A program made the position numbers and the translations under genes. Source: Lottia gigantea (lineage: Eukaryota > Mollusca > Gastropoda > Lottiidae). From it: DNA of 64,000 nucleotides. Location: NCBI RefSeq assembly GCF_000327385.1, contig NW_008710923.1, positions 865,309 through 929,308 of the forward strand, given 5' to 3'. Shown here piece after piece: positions 1-12,800 of this stretch (its first letter is position 1; every line of letters starts with the position of its first letter). Under the pieces are notes generated by a model. The model was not told the DNA's origin, did not search any database, and saw only the letters and a list, made by a program, of their open reading frames with translations.

Positions 1-249
1 GGTACAGATGGGCAAGGGCAGGGATAGGCAATGCCCGCCTCCCCTTCCCCCGCCCTCTCCCCTCAAAAGTGGCCGACCTTTCCCCTCGAACAATCAAGTC
101 TGGCTACGGGCCTTTATAAGGTGCTTGTCACCATGGCAGTCATCTGTATACAAAATGAGTCATTGCTGTGATATATTTCTGAAGCATTCATGTACTAGAC
201 TAGATGTAAATGAGCATTAGCTTCAAGTCTAGGACGAAAAGCTTCTCAC

Positions 250-423
250 CGTCTTTATAAAAGTACTGAAATCCCGCTGCTTCGATCAAATTGTTGGTGG
301 TATGAAACGGTGACATCTGACTAACAACACAATCTTTACTATGTCGGTTGTAGAAAAACGAAGTAGAATTCACAGAGATAGTCTTCTTGCAGCATTCGAG
401 AGCCGTGCTGACATTTGGAATCA
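250..423 (-). CDS. Lone PAN/apple-like domain exon (partial gene)
   Basis: The minus strand has an open 174-nt stretch bounded by a usable acceptor (AACAG before 423) and a good donor (GTGAGAAG after 250). Both boundaries are phase 1, as is usual for exons of extracellular domains. The translation has the spacing of a PAN/apple module: ALECCKK, then STSFFYNR, then SKDCVVS. The family binds proteins or carbohydrates in secreted or membrane proteins. No signal-peptide exon was found upstream, and any downstream exons lie left of the window. It could be a decayed exon. The family call rests on a short pattern only. Confidence 0.42.
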
Positions 424-1448
424 CTGTTTGGTTTGGCACAGTCATATTTGTCATATACACCAGGAAATTTAACCATGACGTTATATTGTTATTGCACATT
501 ATAAAAGAATACACCGGCGTTGATGTACAAGTAAAAAGGTTTTATGAAAATTATCGCTTTGTCTATATAGAAATATATCGACGATTCTATCCACACTAAA
601 ACCTAGACCAAATTAACGACCCCTTGGTTTTGAATATGAATTATCCAAACACCTGCAAACAATACTACAATGTTAGAAAATTGACATGACCACAAAGAAA
701 TTTACAACATTACAGTAAATGAAAGTCAGAACACAAGAATTAGATTGTTATTTACATACATTAAAATCACAAAGTAAAAAAAAAACCGAATCGCAATTTT
801 GCAGCCGATGTGCAAAACTGTGATATTTTCAACAAAACTTATTGCAACCTATATATGCCCAAATAGAGATTTCAGATCGACACCTCTTCTCGACCAATAT
901 AACCCGACAGACGTGTTCAGTAGCACAACCGAGCCATATAAACTGTAAATAAACACATGGAGGTCTTGGGTTCTAGTTTCGGTCATCTGTCCTGATTATG
1001 TCAGTCGACCAAGCTGTAAATGGGTACAGATACTCCGGAACAAATCAATGTCAAGAGTTTTGGCCAAGGACTAGCTAGTCGAATGAATCCTCGTGAACCT
1101 AGGTTTCATCCTTGTAAAAACGGTTGTTTCTAATGAAAAAAATTGTTTACCTTTTTTGTTACTGTAGGTACCTTATCGATTCCACTAATACCCATTAGTT
1201 TGAACATTTCCAAAATTTCTTTTTTAAGCGCATGATCTATCAGAGACTATCAATCTACAGAATTCCTGTTTATATTGTGGAGAAATAACGTATGTATGAC
1301 ATCATCTCATCAGACATACTCAACTCGCTAAGTACGTAAATCAACCCCCAGCGGTAAAACCAAAGACTTTTTTTGATCTCGACGAGAACAATGGAGGCAC
1401 AAATCATTACTTACTTAACAATGAATCATCGTTCCATAAGGCATATTT
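424..1448. other. Gene-free stretch
   Basis: No exon, RNA gene or long repeat is supported here. Bases 1029-1085 match, in reverse, a dispersed repeat seen again at 4622-4670, 18781-18835 and 50646-50755 (core reads as CCAAACCTCTTGGCATTGAT or close variants). Confidence 0.6.
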
Positions 1449-1806
1449 CACATAGAAGTATACTTTTCGGGTATACGGTGCACGTTTTGCACGACACGCG
1501 TATTCCTAAAATCGAACAAGGTAATTTCATAATACCTGGTCACATAAGAGGACACTAATCGAAAACGAAGTATACCTGCGTATAGTAAAGTATAGTGTAG
1601 TATAGTGAGAACCGTGCTTGTTCGATTTTCAAGTAGTGTATACAGCCACGGCTGGTAGGATAAGAGCCAAATCTTCTTCGTCTGTCCATTTGATCGGCAC
1701 AGAAAGAAAGAACCGAGTAGGTCACACGTGCTGTCCTATGTGATTCGCCGTGTAGCGAATAGCGAATACCGAGTAGTGTATACCGAATACCGTATACTTC
1801 TATGTG
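1449..1806. repeat. Inverted-repeat element, degenerate
   Basis: The word CACATAGAAGTATAC at about 1449 recurs in reverse complement at about 1792-1806. The interior is rich in short GTATAC/GAATACC-type repeats. This looks like a small non-autonomous element. No coding capacity was seen. Confidence 0.4.
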
Positions 1807-2069
1807 CACTCAGCCTTACAACCAGCTTTAACTTGGTACAGGTAATCTGAGAAAGGCGAACCGATGTATCTTACACGTGACTGTAAAATATATTATGTTA
1901 CTTCCTTTTTATTCAATTTCACCAAAAATATGCCCAGTTCAGTTTCGGAAGGATGGTAATATCTAAAAGGAAGGACGGGCGGGTGAGAGATAAGCTTATT
2001 TCTAACAATTTGATACATGATCTGCTTATTTAAAGACACCGACAAACGAAACGAGGGCATCAATTGACC

Positions 2070-2368
2070 CATCTTCACAGTTTCAAGCTATTACCATCTT
2101 ATATCTTGACTGCAGTAGCCACCTTTCTTGTATCACGGAATGCAGCGATTTGATTGTTGGTTGAACGCTAACGTATACAGCCAATCAGAGCTCTCGACGT
2201 AAAGACTGGAAATATTATGTCTTATTGTTCACAGTTTTCTGTCGAGGGCTCTGATTGGCTGTGTACGTTAGCGTACAACCAAATCGCTGCAACTACAAAC
2301 GTCTGTAGGGCAAGAATTGCAGTAAAGCTTTTATACGAAGTTCGTAATATCTTGACATTGTGAAGATG
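2070..2368. mobile_element. MITE-like element, family A
   Basis: The left end CATCTTCACAGTTTCAAG and the right end CTTGACATTGTGAAGATG are imperfect inverted repeats. Inside, arms of about 50 bp (about 2145-2197 and 2240-2292) pair again and include the words AGCCAATCAGAGC and GCTCTGATTGGCT. There is no open frame of interest. Related copies or parts lie at 27763-28128, 33057-33373, 36340-36447 and 45463-45582. It is probably mobilised in trans by a DNA transposase. Confidence 0.6.
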
Positions 2369-2872
2369 CAAACGACTCTAATAAACGAACATGACTAATG
2401 TCATCAACTTGCGTAAAAACCTTTGCAAACATTATTTACAAATTAATGTACTATGCGAGGCTGTGTTGTCTTGATTTTTAATTGAATAATATTCTTTGTT
2501 TACTCAGTAACAGTGTATTTATTATTCACAGGCATCGACGAATATCAAGTTCTTTAAGCTTTCATAATCACAAGAGATTCGGTTACTAAGCAAAATCGTT
2601 ATAGTGCACACTGCTTACAGGGGCGTACCTTGGGGCGTCTTAACACTAGAACTTTTCGAACAACCACCATCATGAAGTTTTGCTTCAACATTCATCCTAT
2701 ATTCGTCAATCTGCAAGATGAAAGTTGGACCAGCCCGACTGGCGCCACCACTGCTGTCTTCGTTATTCACCTCATTGGCGGGTGCGCCAGTGGGGGTACA
2801 GAGTGCCTCCCTATCTCATAGAAAAATGTTTTGTACATCTACTTCATTTATAACAAATTCAAACATATGAAA
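2369..2872. other. Gene-free stretch
   Basis: No gene seen. Near 2620 a 'ggggcgtaccttggggcg' segment resembles the ends of a dispersed element family described at 45298-45426. Confidence 0.5.
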
Positions 2873-3432
2873 TCATGATCTAATGATCTGAAAACATGAT
2901 CTAATGATCTGAAAGCGTAGATCTATTGCTCTGAAAGCATGATCTAATTATCTGAAAGCATGATCTGAAAGCATGATCTAATGGTCTGAAAATAAGATTC
3001 AATGATCTGAAAGCATGATCTAATGGTCTGAAAGTATGATCTAATGGTCTGAAAGCATTATCTAATGGTCTGAACATATGATTCAATGATCTGAAAGCAT
3101 GATCTAATGATCTGAAAACATGATCTAATGATCTGAAAGCATGATCTAATAGTCTGAAGGTATGATCTAATGATCTGAAAGCATGATCTAATGGTCTGAA
3201 CATATGATTCAATGATCTGAAAGCATAGGTCTGAAAGCATGATCTAATGGCATGATAGCATGATCTTATGATCTGAAGGCATGATCTAATGATCTGAAAG
3301 CATGATCTAATGATCTGATAGCAAGATCCAATGGTCTGAAATTATGATCTCATGATCTCAAAGCATGATCTAATGATCTGAAAACATGACCTAATGATCT
3401 GAAAGCATGATCTAATGATCTGAATGCATGCT
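2873..3432. repeat. 21-bp tandem repeat array
   Basis: About two dozen diverged copies of a 21-bp unit of the form GATCTAATGATCTGAAAGCAT. Because 21 is divisible by 3 the minus strand stays open and reads as repeated FRSLDHA-like heptapeptides. That is a by-product of the period and not a gene. The array ends directly against the hairpin element that starts at 3437. Confidence 0.85.
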
Positions 3433-3436
3433 CTGA

Positions 3437-3616
3437 GACGTGTTTCTCTCATCGTCCTCAGGCACATAATGATAAGAGGTGATTGGCAAACTATTATATA
3501 CATTAATGCTTATTATTTAGAAAACACAGGAGATTGTAATTGAATAATAAGCATTAATGTATATATAGCATCACCTCTTAACATTATGTGCCTGAGGATG
3601 ACGGGGAAAACACGTC
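3437..3616. mobile_element. Long hairpin, MITE-like
   Basis: Two arms of roughly 75-80 bp (3437-3517 and 3543-3616) are near-perfect inverted repeats around a loop of about 25 nt. The outer ends read GACGTGTTT and CACGTC. The shared inner words are CCTCAGGCACATAATG and ATACATTAATGCTTATTATT. It fits a foldback element. A structured RNA is possible but has no other support. Confidence 0.65.
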
Positions 3617-3719
3617 AAAAAGTTGCAAAAAATTTTAACCAGTCCGAATTTGATTGTTTATGTTTCTTAACTTTTGGGGCGTTAATAAAAGAGGCTGGTC
3701 AGCTTTCAAACTGTTTTAC

Positions 3720-3818
3720 CATTTCAGAAATAGTGATGAAATTGCCCCTCTTCCCCCCTTGGAAAATTTTGTGTTTCCTACTCGGCCCCTCACCTAATGT
3801 TTCCAAGAGACGCCACTG
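3720..3818. repeat. Fragment of a dispersed element ending GCCACTG
   Basis: Pyrimidine-rich segment ending 'agagacgccactg'. It resembles 6596-6662 and 45321-45425, which end the same way. The complementary terminus CAGTGGCGTAGC appears at about 19088. The ends look hAT-like, but this is inference from the termini only. Confidence 0.4.
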
Positions 3819-4254
3819 AACAAAGGTAGTCACATCACTAATACAATTGTCATTTCTTTACACCATAAAGCAATTAAAGCAATAATTAAAATTAGACAAT
3901 TTCGTTTTTATTTCTGTTATTTTTTCGTCTATATTGCAATCTCACGAATTCTATTCCGCAGTCACGTTGTATATAATTACGTTGATTCAAGCAATCATAC
4001 CGTATAATCTGGAAAATGTGAGCAATTGGTAGATCTAAGATGAGAACCTACTGAACTACATATGGCTCCTACGTGGAAATGACAGAACCATACTTAGCTT
4101 CGCATGATCTAAGACGCATTCAATTCCAGGGGGTCATAATGTTCATCATATTTTTCAAATCAAATTATTGTACTGTTTGTATATTTTTATATTCTATAAA
4201 TCCTATCTTATTTGAAGCATATTGGGCTATAATGAAACACAGACTGAGGAAAGA

Positions 4255-4260
4255 TTTAAT
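4255..4260 (-). promoter_or_regulatory. Poly(A) signal of sulfatase gene 1
   Basis: ATTAAA on the minus strand, about 25 nt past the stop codon of sulfatase gene 1. It is the closest match to a polyadenylation signal there; genes 2 and 3 use AATAAA at a similar distance. Confidence 0.45.
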
Positions 4261-4284
4261 AACTTTTTCATAACAAAACATACA

Positions 4285-7200
4285 TCATTCCCAGGGTGTC
4301 CACACTCCACCATGTAAAGCTGGGTTACATCTAGGATCAGGGTCGGGATAACGAGCCGGGATAGCTGTTTTACTATAGGCTGATAATTTAAATAACATTT
4401 TATCCACTATATCGGGATATTGTTGAGAAATATCGTGATTTTCATTGGGATCTTTTAAAATATTAAACAACCAAACGTTATCACTACGCGTGGATGGATC
4501 TAGCCTGGTATTATTCTTGTCTTCCGGTGGCGCGATCCAACTTCCGTTACCTAAAATAGATAATAAAATATTCGTAAAGATGAAGAAGTATTATAGTTTA
4601 CAGGCATAACAATTTAAGTTCACTAAGAATCCTTTCTACCAACTGGTCTTTGTCCAAACCTCTTGACACCTACTCTACATCTCACATCTCACATCAAGAC
4701 AGCGTGGGAAAAGGCGAGAAGGCATGGAAAAGGGCAAGAAGGCGAGAAGGCATGGAAAAAGGCAAGTAGGCGAGAAGGCATGGAAAAAGTCGAGAAGGCC
4801 CGGAAAAAAGCAAAATAGCATGGAAAAAGGCGAGAAGGCCTGGAAAAAGGCGAGAAAGCCCGGAAAAAGGCGAGAAAGCATGGAAAAGGGCGAGAACTCT
4901 AGAAAGCGAGAAAGGGAATAAATATTTCTCGTCTTTTCTTCTGGTTCTGACCTTTTCACTTTCTCGACCTTTTCCTAGCTTTCTCGTGGGAGAGAAGTCG
5001 AGAGTAGTGACTGTACGAACAGTCGAATGACTGTAGTCGACTTCAATGCAATAGACATACCTGGATCACCAGTAATGAGTTTAAAATCTCCCATTCTTAA
5101 AGCTGACCTGGTTCTAGTATCGAATGTATTATTATAACGTTTTGAACCCCGCTGACTGTATAAAGGATCTATATTATGTAACAATTCACTTCTTTGTCCT
5201 TCTGATCCTTCACTGAAAAGATAAAACTTTATAATTTGCAAGAAAATGTCATCGTTTCTTCAACACGTCTGACACCATTACATATTTATACCAAGTGGCC
5301 CTCATGGTTATACGTGGTATTCAAATCGACCAATCGATGGAAGTTAATTTTCTGTTTTTGTTTTGTAAATCAGAGCACACACACAAATAATATGACAGGT
5401 ACCAATAATAAAGGTCCGCCACGTACGAAGCCATCTAGATAAAGAAAAACACGATACCATTGTATGCTGTTAAGGGAGTGTTGCTTAAACGACAATGGAA
5501 TAAAACTTTATAATTTGCAAGAAAATGTCATCGTTTCTTCAACACGTCTGACACCATTACATATTTATACCAAGTGGCCCTCATGGTTATACGTGGTATT
5601 CAAATCGACCAATCGATGGAAGTTAATTTTCTGTTTTTGTTTTGTAAATCAGAGCACACACACAAATAATATGACAGGTACCAATAATAAAGGTCCGCCA
5701 CGTACGAAGCCATCTAGATAAAGAAAAACACGATACCATTGTATGCTGTTAAGGGAGTGTTGCTTAAACGACAATGGAATAAGGACTGTAACGATGACGA
5801 TGATTTTGCTGATGCTAATAATCATGATCATTGCCAGTAATGATAGAAATATAGCCATCCTACCGAATGATGATCATGATGATGATGATAGTGATGCTTC
5901 TGCTGATTATAAGGATGATGAATGGTGATGATAGTGATTCTGCTGTTGATTATAAGGATGATGAATGGTGATGATAGTGATGCTGCTGTTGATTATAAGG
6001 ATGATGAATGGTGATGGATAATGATATCAGTAATGATGGAAATATAGCCATCTCACCTACTGATGATGATGATGGTGATGATGATGTTGATACAGCTGAT
6101 GATTATGAGGATGATGGAGAGCGCCAGTAATGATGGAAATATGGCCACCTACCTGATGGTTTTCCACTGATCATATCCATCCAGTTTGGTTCCATTAAAA
6201 GATCCACCAGCGAGATTGAGAAATGTTGGAAACCAGTCAGAAACGTGGATCAGTTCTTTTCTAACTACACCTTTTTGTTTCAGTAATGGACTGTTGACAA
6301 ATCCTATACCATGGAGGCCACCTTCCCATAACGTTGCCTTCCAACCTCTAAGAGGCCAGTTGTTTCCTCCAGCATGGATCTGGCCACCATTATCTGAAAA
6401 TGATAAAGGCAAAATTCAATAGAAGGCCATATTGCCTGCTATTATAGCAATATACAACATGGAAACTAGGGCTATAGAGCGAGATAATACTCGGTCAAGG
6501 AACGGTGACGTTTCCATTAAAGGGGGCGGGGGCAATGAGATTTGCTCGGCATTGACCCAAATTCGAATCGTATCTAAAGTCATGTCATCTTTGTAAGCCC
6601 CCTTTGACATTTTTATGGCCCCTACTTGGACCTTTCACCTAATTATTGCCAGAAATCCACTGTTTGGGAACTCGTTTGCCCAATGAATTACCTGTTGTAA
6701 AGACCATAACAGTGTTGTCCCATAATCCCGCTTCTTTAAAGGCATTTGTAAGATTGGCCACACCTTCATCTAAAGCTGCTACCATACCTATCGTTACCAA
6801 AAAATAAAATCAGTCTGCGTATTTCTCAGTGATTAACCAAAGATACTTCCTATGCCAAATTACTTCCTTTCTCATCTCATCATCAGTTGTCCGATCATTC
6901 CAATGGGAATAGTTCACGTCGGTTATTTTTCTTTGGACACGAGATGGCGCTAATATATTAGCTACACGGTGTGCAAAATAAAAAGAAAAGGTAGCCACCT
7001 TTTGACACCTACCAGCATAAGCTCTTCTGCTCTTATTCTGAATAAATTCATATGGCTTGAGGTACTCGTCTGGCACTTGCAGAGGTTCGTGGACAGCTTG
7101 GTATGGCATATACAGAAACAGTGGCTGTGGAAAGGAAAATAAAAATGAAAACATCGAGTAAGAAAAAAGCTGAGAAGATTATCCTCCACCGATTCAACAT

Positions 7201-8948
7201 CTGAAATTTGGATATGGAACAATTTGATGAACGGATTTCTCTAGACCTGGAGGTGGAAATCTCAGTCGTCTGAGTTGTCGTCTGCAAGGCGATTAGGTGA
7301 CGTCTGTTCAAACCCTACCAAAGGCAAGATAAATTCTGACAACATGGTTGCTTCTGTCAGTCGGCGATTAACTTACCTAATTTCAGAATTTACATGTAAA
7401 CTAATACCGTCCATTTAACGCAATAATCTGCCGTCAAATCGACGGGGGTTAATATGCCGTCCATTCCACTCAATAATCTACAAGCCTTTACCTTAGATTT
7501 ATCATGCTGTTTAACGATATCAATAGCTCTATTAGTGAATAAATGAGTTGAATATTTTCCTGTTTCAGTGGTATCAGGTGTTTTACCATTCGTCATATCA
7601 ATACCACAGTATCGTTCTTTGGTTAGGAAGCTACAAGTAGTATGTTTATAGTAATCTTCTGAACCGGTCAGATAGCCTAAAAAAACAAATATTAGCTATC
7701 TAGATGCTCCAAAATGGATACCCATACAAAACTAGAGTGTCATCAGGTGTTCCCAAGTCGGCATTTTGGTGTGTTATAAATTATATACCATATAAATAAT
7801 ATATGGACTCTCTGAAATAGATACCAGTTAACAAAACTGGTGTGATTCTCAGTCACAGAGTGACAAAATGTGTTCTGGAAGAATGAACACGACCAGCCTT
7901 ATAAGATCACGTTTCTTAAAAATTGTAGGCCTATATTGTCCAAGTTCAACCCTTTTTTTTGGATAAAACTGAACTCTTTTGAACATCTATGGGATTTCAG
8001 GTGAGTCTTATTTCCACGATTTTTTTTTCAGTAAAGAGTTTTAGAGTTATTGTCCTTGATAAATTACTTCAAAACTGGCCAACGTAAAATTTTATTTCAA
8101 TATGGCCCTCTCATATTGGTTGGCACCGAAGTTATTTTAATTGTTCAGGACAAAAATCCTTGGTTAGGTTGAGCAGCCTCAAGTCCTATATAATGCTAGT
8201 GTCCGCTTGAGTTTACACTCACCAAAATACGAATCAAATCCCCTGTTGATTGGAAGATATTCATCCTTATGAAATCCAAGATGCCATTTTCCAACAGCAT
8301 GAGTAGCATACCCTGCCTCCCGTAGTTTATCTGCTATTGTTGGATCATCTACTGGTAAAGCGTTCGGCTGACAGGGCCAGATGATTTGATGTTGCAGACC
8401 AGTGTGGATCTGAAATAATGGTTCATAATCAATATCCGATGGCGTAGCGTTATGGAGGCAAATCATGTGAATTACTCACTTTTGTTACGAGCAAGCTCCC
8501 CTCTGTTTTCCCCATCTAAATTGGATTGCACTACTTCCATGATGCATGATGAAAAATGTAGTACCCGAAATGTGTACCGTATCCGGATGTGACATGACTC
8601 TCTTCAACCGTGGCATCGGAAGTTCGTGACTATATCTTATTGTGAAACCGACAGTAGTGACGTTACTGATTGGTGTTAACAAAACTAAGCATTTACCTGA
8701 TAACGACCAGACAGAAGCTGACTTCTAGTTGGAGAACAAATTGGTTGAACATAATAATTCTCTAATTTCACACCTTCTCCTGCCAACTGATCCAAATTTG
8801 GCGTCTTGATTTCTGAACCATGGTAACCAATGTCATGGAAACCATAATCGTCTGCTACCACTAATAAAATATTTGGTTGTTGTGCTCCATTAATAATGTG
8901 AAAGCAAAGTACTACAGTCAACAAGACGTATTCTCTCAAGGCCACCAT
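4285..8948 (-). CDS. Arylsulfatase B-like, gene 1 (8 exons, intact)
   Basis: Exons, 5' to 3': 8697-8948, 8223-8409, 7492-7676, 7013-7124, 6692-6787, 6153-6393, 5061-5212, 4285-4550. They join in frame to 496 residues, near the size of vertebrate ARSB. A signal peptide (residues 1-22) is followed by the metal-binding ADDYG (D33, D34), the sulfatase signature CSPTR with the formylglycine cysteine C71, GKWHLG (K125, H127) and DNGG (D278, N279). The family removes the 4-sulfate of N-acetylgalactosamine in chondroitin/dermatan sulfate, in lysosomes or outside the cell; ARSI/ARSJ are close relatives. The ATG at 8948 matches the starts of its paralogues, so the longer upstream frame is not used. Substrate and location are inferred. 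Confidence 0.9.
5221..5778. repeat. 279-bp tandem duplication inside intron 6 of gene 1
   Basis: Bases 5221-5499 and 5500-5778 are direct copies with a 279-bp period and no difference that I can see. The first copy starts 9 bp from the 5' edge of exon 7 (5212). The near-identity points to a very recent duplication or an assembly duplication. Confidence 0.85.
5790..6140. repeat. GAT/ATG-rich microsatellite, intron 6 of gene 1
   Basis: Irregular runs of GATGATGATG and TGATGCTGCTG. The same intron of sulfatase genes 2 and 3 carries comparable trinucleotide repeats. Confidence 0.75.
6596..6662. repeat. Fragment of dispersed element, intron 5 of gene 1
   Basis: Ends 'gccagaaatccactg' and shares 'ggcccctacttgga'-type sequence with 3720-3818 and 45321-45425. 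Confidence 0.35.
7256..7345 (+). mobile_element. tRNA-derived SINE fragment, intron 3 of gene 1
   Basis: Aligns with the SINE head at 25374-25500: CTCAGTCGTCTGAG (A-box region), GCAAGGCGATTAGGTGACG, GTTCAAACCC (B-box) and then AAATTCTGA. It lies antisense to the host gene. Confidence 0.5.
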
Positions 8949-9164
8949 CTTTTTAAATATTTTCCTTAGATAAAACTGATAAATGATAAACTTTAGACTC
9001 GTAAAGAAAACTTTATCCACTCAGGAATAATCTGATTAAGTTTTGTTGATAAAGAACATAACCTTTTAATACTAAATAATAAATACACATGATATTATAT
9101 AATCGTTCGGTGAACATGTACTTCTATGCTACATTGTTGTTTATGGTGATTAACTGTTATTTGC

Positions 9165-9650
9165 AGTTTGTTAAAGCAGCTCGCTGTCGTTTATAGTGAC
9201 TCAAAATAGTTTATAATCGCTCTGTTTACTTTATAGTGGCTCAATGTACTTTATAATCGGTGTGTGCACTTTATAGTGGCTCAGTGTAGTTTATAATCGC
9301 TTTGTGTACCTAACAGTTTCTGGTTGTAGTTTATAATCGCTCTGTGTACTTTATAGTAGCTCATTATAGTTTATAATCGCTCCGTGTACTTTATAGTAGC
9401 TCATTTTAGTTTATAATCGCTCTGTGTACTTAACAGTCTCTGGTTGTAGTTTATAATCGCTTTGTGTACTTTATGGTTGCTTGTTATAGCTTATATCGCT
9501 CTGTGTACTTTATAGTGGCTCAGTGTAGTTTATAATCGCTCGTGTACTTTATAGTGGATCATTGTAGTTTATAATCGCTTTGTGTACTTTATAGTGGTCC
9601 ATTATAGCTTTTAACAACTCCGTGTACTTTACAGTGGCTCATTGTAGTTC
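9165..9650. repeat. 40-bp tandem repeat array between sulfatase genes 1 and 2
   Basis: About a dozen copies of a roughly 40-bp unit containing GTGTACTTTATAGTGGCTC and TAGTTTATAATCGCTC. It lies upstream of gene 1 and downstream of gene 2. The unit differs from the 51-bp satellite that sits upstream of gene 2. Confidence 0.85.
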
Positions 9651-9818
9651 TAAAAGGATAGTTTCTTCTTTGCAAGTTGTAGATCCTTGGAATGTAAGGT
9701 AGTACATGTATAATTATATTATAGGTAATTTAATTCATTGTAAATTGAAAATTACTAGCTGGAATCATAATTAGCAATTAGTATTTTCAGAGTGACCAAA
9801 AATAAAAAATAAAACAGA

Positions 9819-9824
9819 TTTATT
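9819..9824 (-). promoter_or_regulatory. Poly(A) signal of sulfatase gene 2
   Basis: AATAAA on the minus strand, 52 nt past the stop of gene 2. Confidence 0.6.
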
Positions 9825-9876
9825 ACTTAATATAACAACGTAGAAAAATATAGATATAGAATAACAAAATTTGGTC

Positions 9877-12800
9877 TCATTCCCAGGGTGTCCACACTCC
9901 ACCATGTAAAGCTGGGTTACATCTAGGATCAGGGTCGGGATAACGAGCCGGGATAGCTGTTTTACTATAGGCTGATAATTTAAATAACATTTTATCCACT
10001 ATATCGGGATATTGTTGAGAAATATCATGATTTTCATTGGGATCTTTTAAAATATTAAACAACCAAACGTTATCACTACGTTTTGATGGGTCACGTCTGG
10101 AATGATTGGCCCGTTCCGGTGGGGCAATCCAACTTCCGTTACCTATAATAGAGATTTTGAAAATGTCAGGTCATCTACTAGTGTGTGCTGTGCGCTTCTG
10201 AAAAAAGAATTAGGACCATCTCATGTTATGGATCTTCAAGGGACCCAAAGATAAATATTGTTGCTCTTGATCATCATTGTTTAAGAAAAAAAAACATTGC
10301 TCACACTCTCATTTACTTGTTTTTTGCGATGAAAAATTATCATATTTCACTATTGGACATCCGGAAAGAGGCGTTCAGATATGATTCAAATGCAATGCAA
10401 TACACATACCTGGATCACCAGTAATGAGTTTAAAATCTCCCATTCTTAAAGCTGACCTGGTTCTAGTATCGAATGTATTATTATAACGTTTTGAACCCCG
10501 CTGACTGTATAAAGGATCTATATTATGTAACAATTCACTTCTCTGTCCTTCTGATCCTTCACTGAAATCACAAAAATGTGATTATATGATAATTACTAAG
10601 ATGATGAAGATGATTATTATAAACGTTCTGCTACTGTCATTGATCATGCTGATGATTTTGATGATGATTTTGATGGTGAAGCTAATGAGGTCGATGGTGA
10701 AGATGATGAAGATGATGATGTTGGTTTTGCTTCGGTCGTTGAAGATGATGCTGATGGTTGTACTGCCGGTGGTGATGATGATACGTCCGTCTCTCTTTCA
10801 TTCCAATGCAGTTACTTCTGACGATGGTGACACTTCCAGCACAGATGGTGATTATGCTTGTGATTGTTGTGGTACTGTTGCAGCAAGGCCCTATTCATGT
10901 ATTCTGGACTTTGTGTTGTTGCTGATGGTGGTTGATGCTGTCACTAAATGATGACTATGATAATGACGCTGTTGCTTGTGATAATGCTTTTGTCGTTTAA
11001 TGCGTCTGTTGTATGGATATCATCATCAGTCACAGCTTCATAAGCAATACGTAAATTATAACAATTGCAGCAGCAGTATCTGTAGCACCATAACAATTGC
11101 TACTACTGATTGCATGTTTCACGGCCACCTACCTGATGGTTTTCCACTGATCATATCCATCCAGTTTGGTTCCATTAAAAGATCCACCAGCTAGATTGAG
11201 AAATGTTGGAAACCAGTCAGAAACGTGGATCAGTTCTTTTCTAACTACACCTTTTTGTTTCAGTAATGGACTGTTGACAAATCCAACTCCATGAAGACCA
11301 CCTTCCCATAACGAGGCTTTCCATCCTCTCAGAGGCCAGTTGTTTCCTCCTTCATGTATTTGACCACCATTATCTAAAATTATGAATTAAATTGTAACAG
11401 TAGTTGAAATGGACAAGTTTAAACTTCGGCCAATTCCGTCCGCTGGCTTCCATGCAATATTTTTTGGAACTACATTGAATTTAGATTCAAAGTTCGCCCG
11501 TTAGTGTTTCATATCTACCTGTTGTAAAGACCATAACAGTGTTGTCCCATAAACCCGCTTCTTTGAAGGCATTGGTAAGATTGGCCACACCTTCATCTAA
11601 AGTTGCTACCATACCTATCGAAACATAAACAGAAGTAAATAATTGTAGAAAACAAAAATGTGTATTTTATAGCGTTTTCATTTGAGTAAAAACTATGTAC
11701 AACTTCAATCAAAATCAATGAACATAATGTATGGTTTGAACGTCACAAAAAAAGTTTGCCAGGAAAGATAACATACGAGCAGCTGTGTTGAAAACCACAG
11801 AATAATCGGTAATAAATATGCACCCCACATTTTATACTATATCTGATCGCAAAATAGCCAATTAATAAAAATCATTTAAATATAGAATACATACCAGCGT
11901 ACGTGCGCCTTCTCCAATCGTTGATATATTTATATGGTGTTATATATTTTTCTGGAACTTGAAGTGGACTGTGGACTGCTTGATATGGCAGATATATAAA
12001 TAATGGCTGCACAAATAAAAAAAAAGCATTATATAACACAATTATATAACAATTTATAACACCCTTAATTCAGTAAATAAAACTGGGATAAAAGCAAGCA
12101 AAACAATTCCGTTAATCATGGCAGTAGGTAACAATTTCTGAATGGCGTTAAAACGAGCTATAAATATTGGTTTGGTAACTCTGAAAATGATAATAGTATA
12201 CATCAGTATTCCCATTTTCAGGGCATGTTTGGTGGGAACGGTCAATCATGCGATAGTTAGAAGCAGAGAGCACCTGTGTTCTTTCCAACTGTTGATAGCA
12301 ACCAGCAAACCAGAGAGAATCGAGCATGAGCGCATCGACCATTGAAAACATAAGTTACCGCTAGTTGCCATTAGCTGCTTTTCAGTTGGATCTGGTGGAG
12401 AAACAGTCGGATCTTGTAGTCGAACTTATATTCACCTACCTTAGATTTATCATGCTGTTTAACGATATCAATAGCTCTATTAGTGAATAAATGAGTTGAA
12501 TATTTTCCTGTTTCAGTGGTATCAGGTGTTTTACCATTCGTCATATCAATACCACAGTATCCCTTGTGAATCAGAGAGCTACATCTGGTATGGTTATAGT
12601 AATCTTCTGCACCGGTCAAATATCCTTTAACATAATATATACAAAAGATGGCAAGTCTCATCAATGCGATCATCGGAAATGGTATTGGGTTTCATAGAGG
12701 GTACTCTTCATTAGAATGAACCACTGGCCTAGGTCACAAGAATTTTACATATTTATGATCACTTAGTAATGAAAATAAATTAAATATAAATCAGTGTAGA

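Noticed and set aside
2901-3240. Minus-strand frames of 103 and 60 codons with FRSLDHA-like repeats
   Set aside because: They are translations of the 21-bp satellite.
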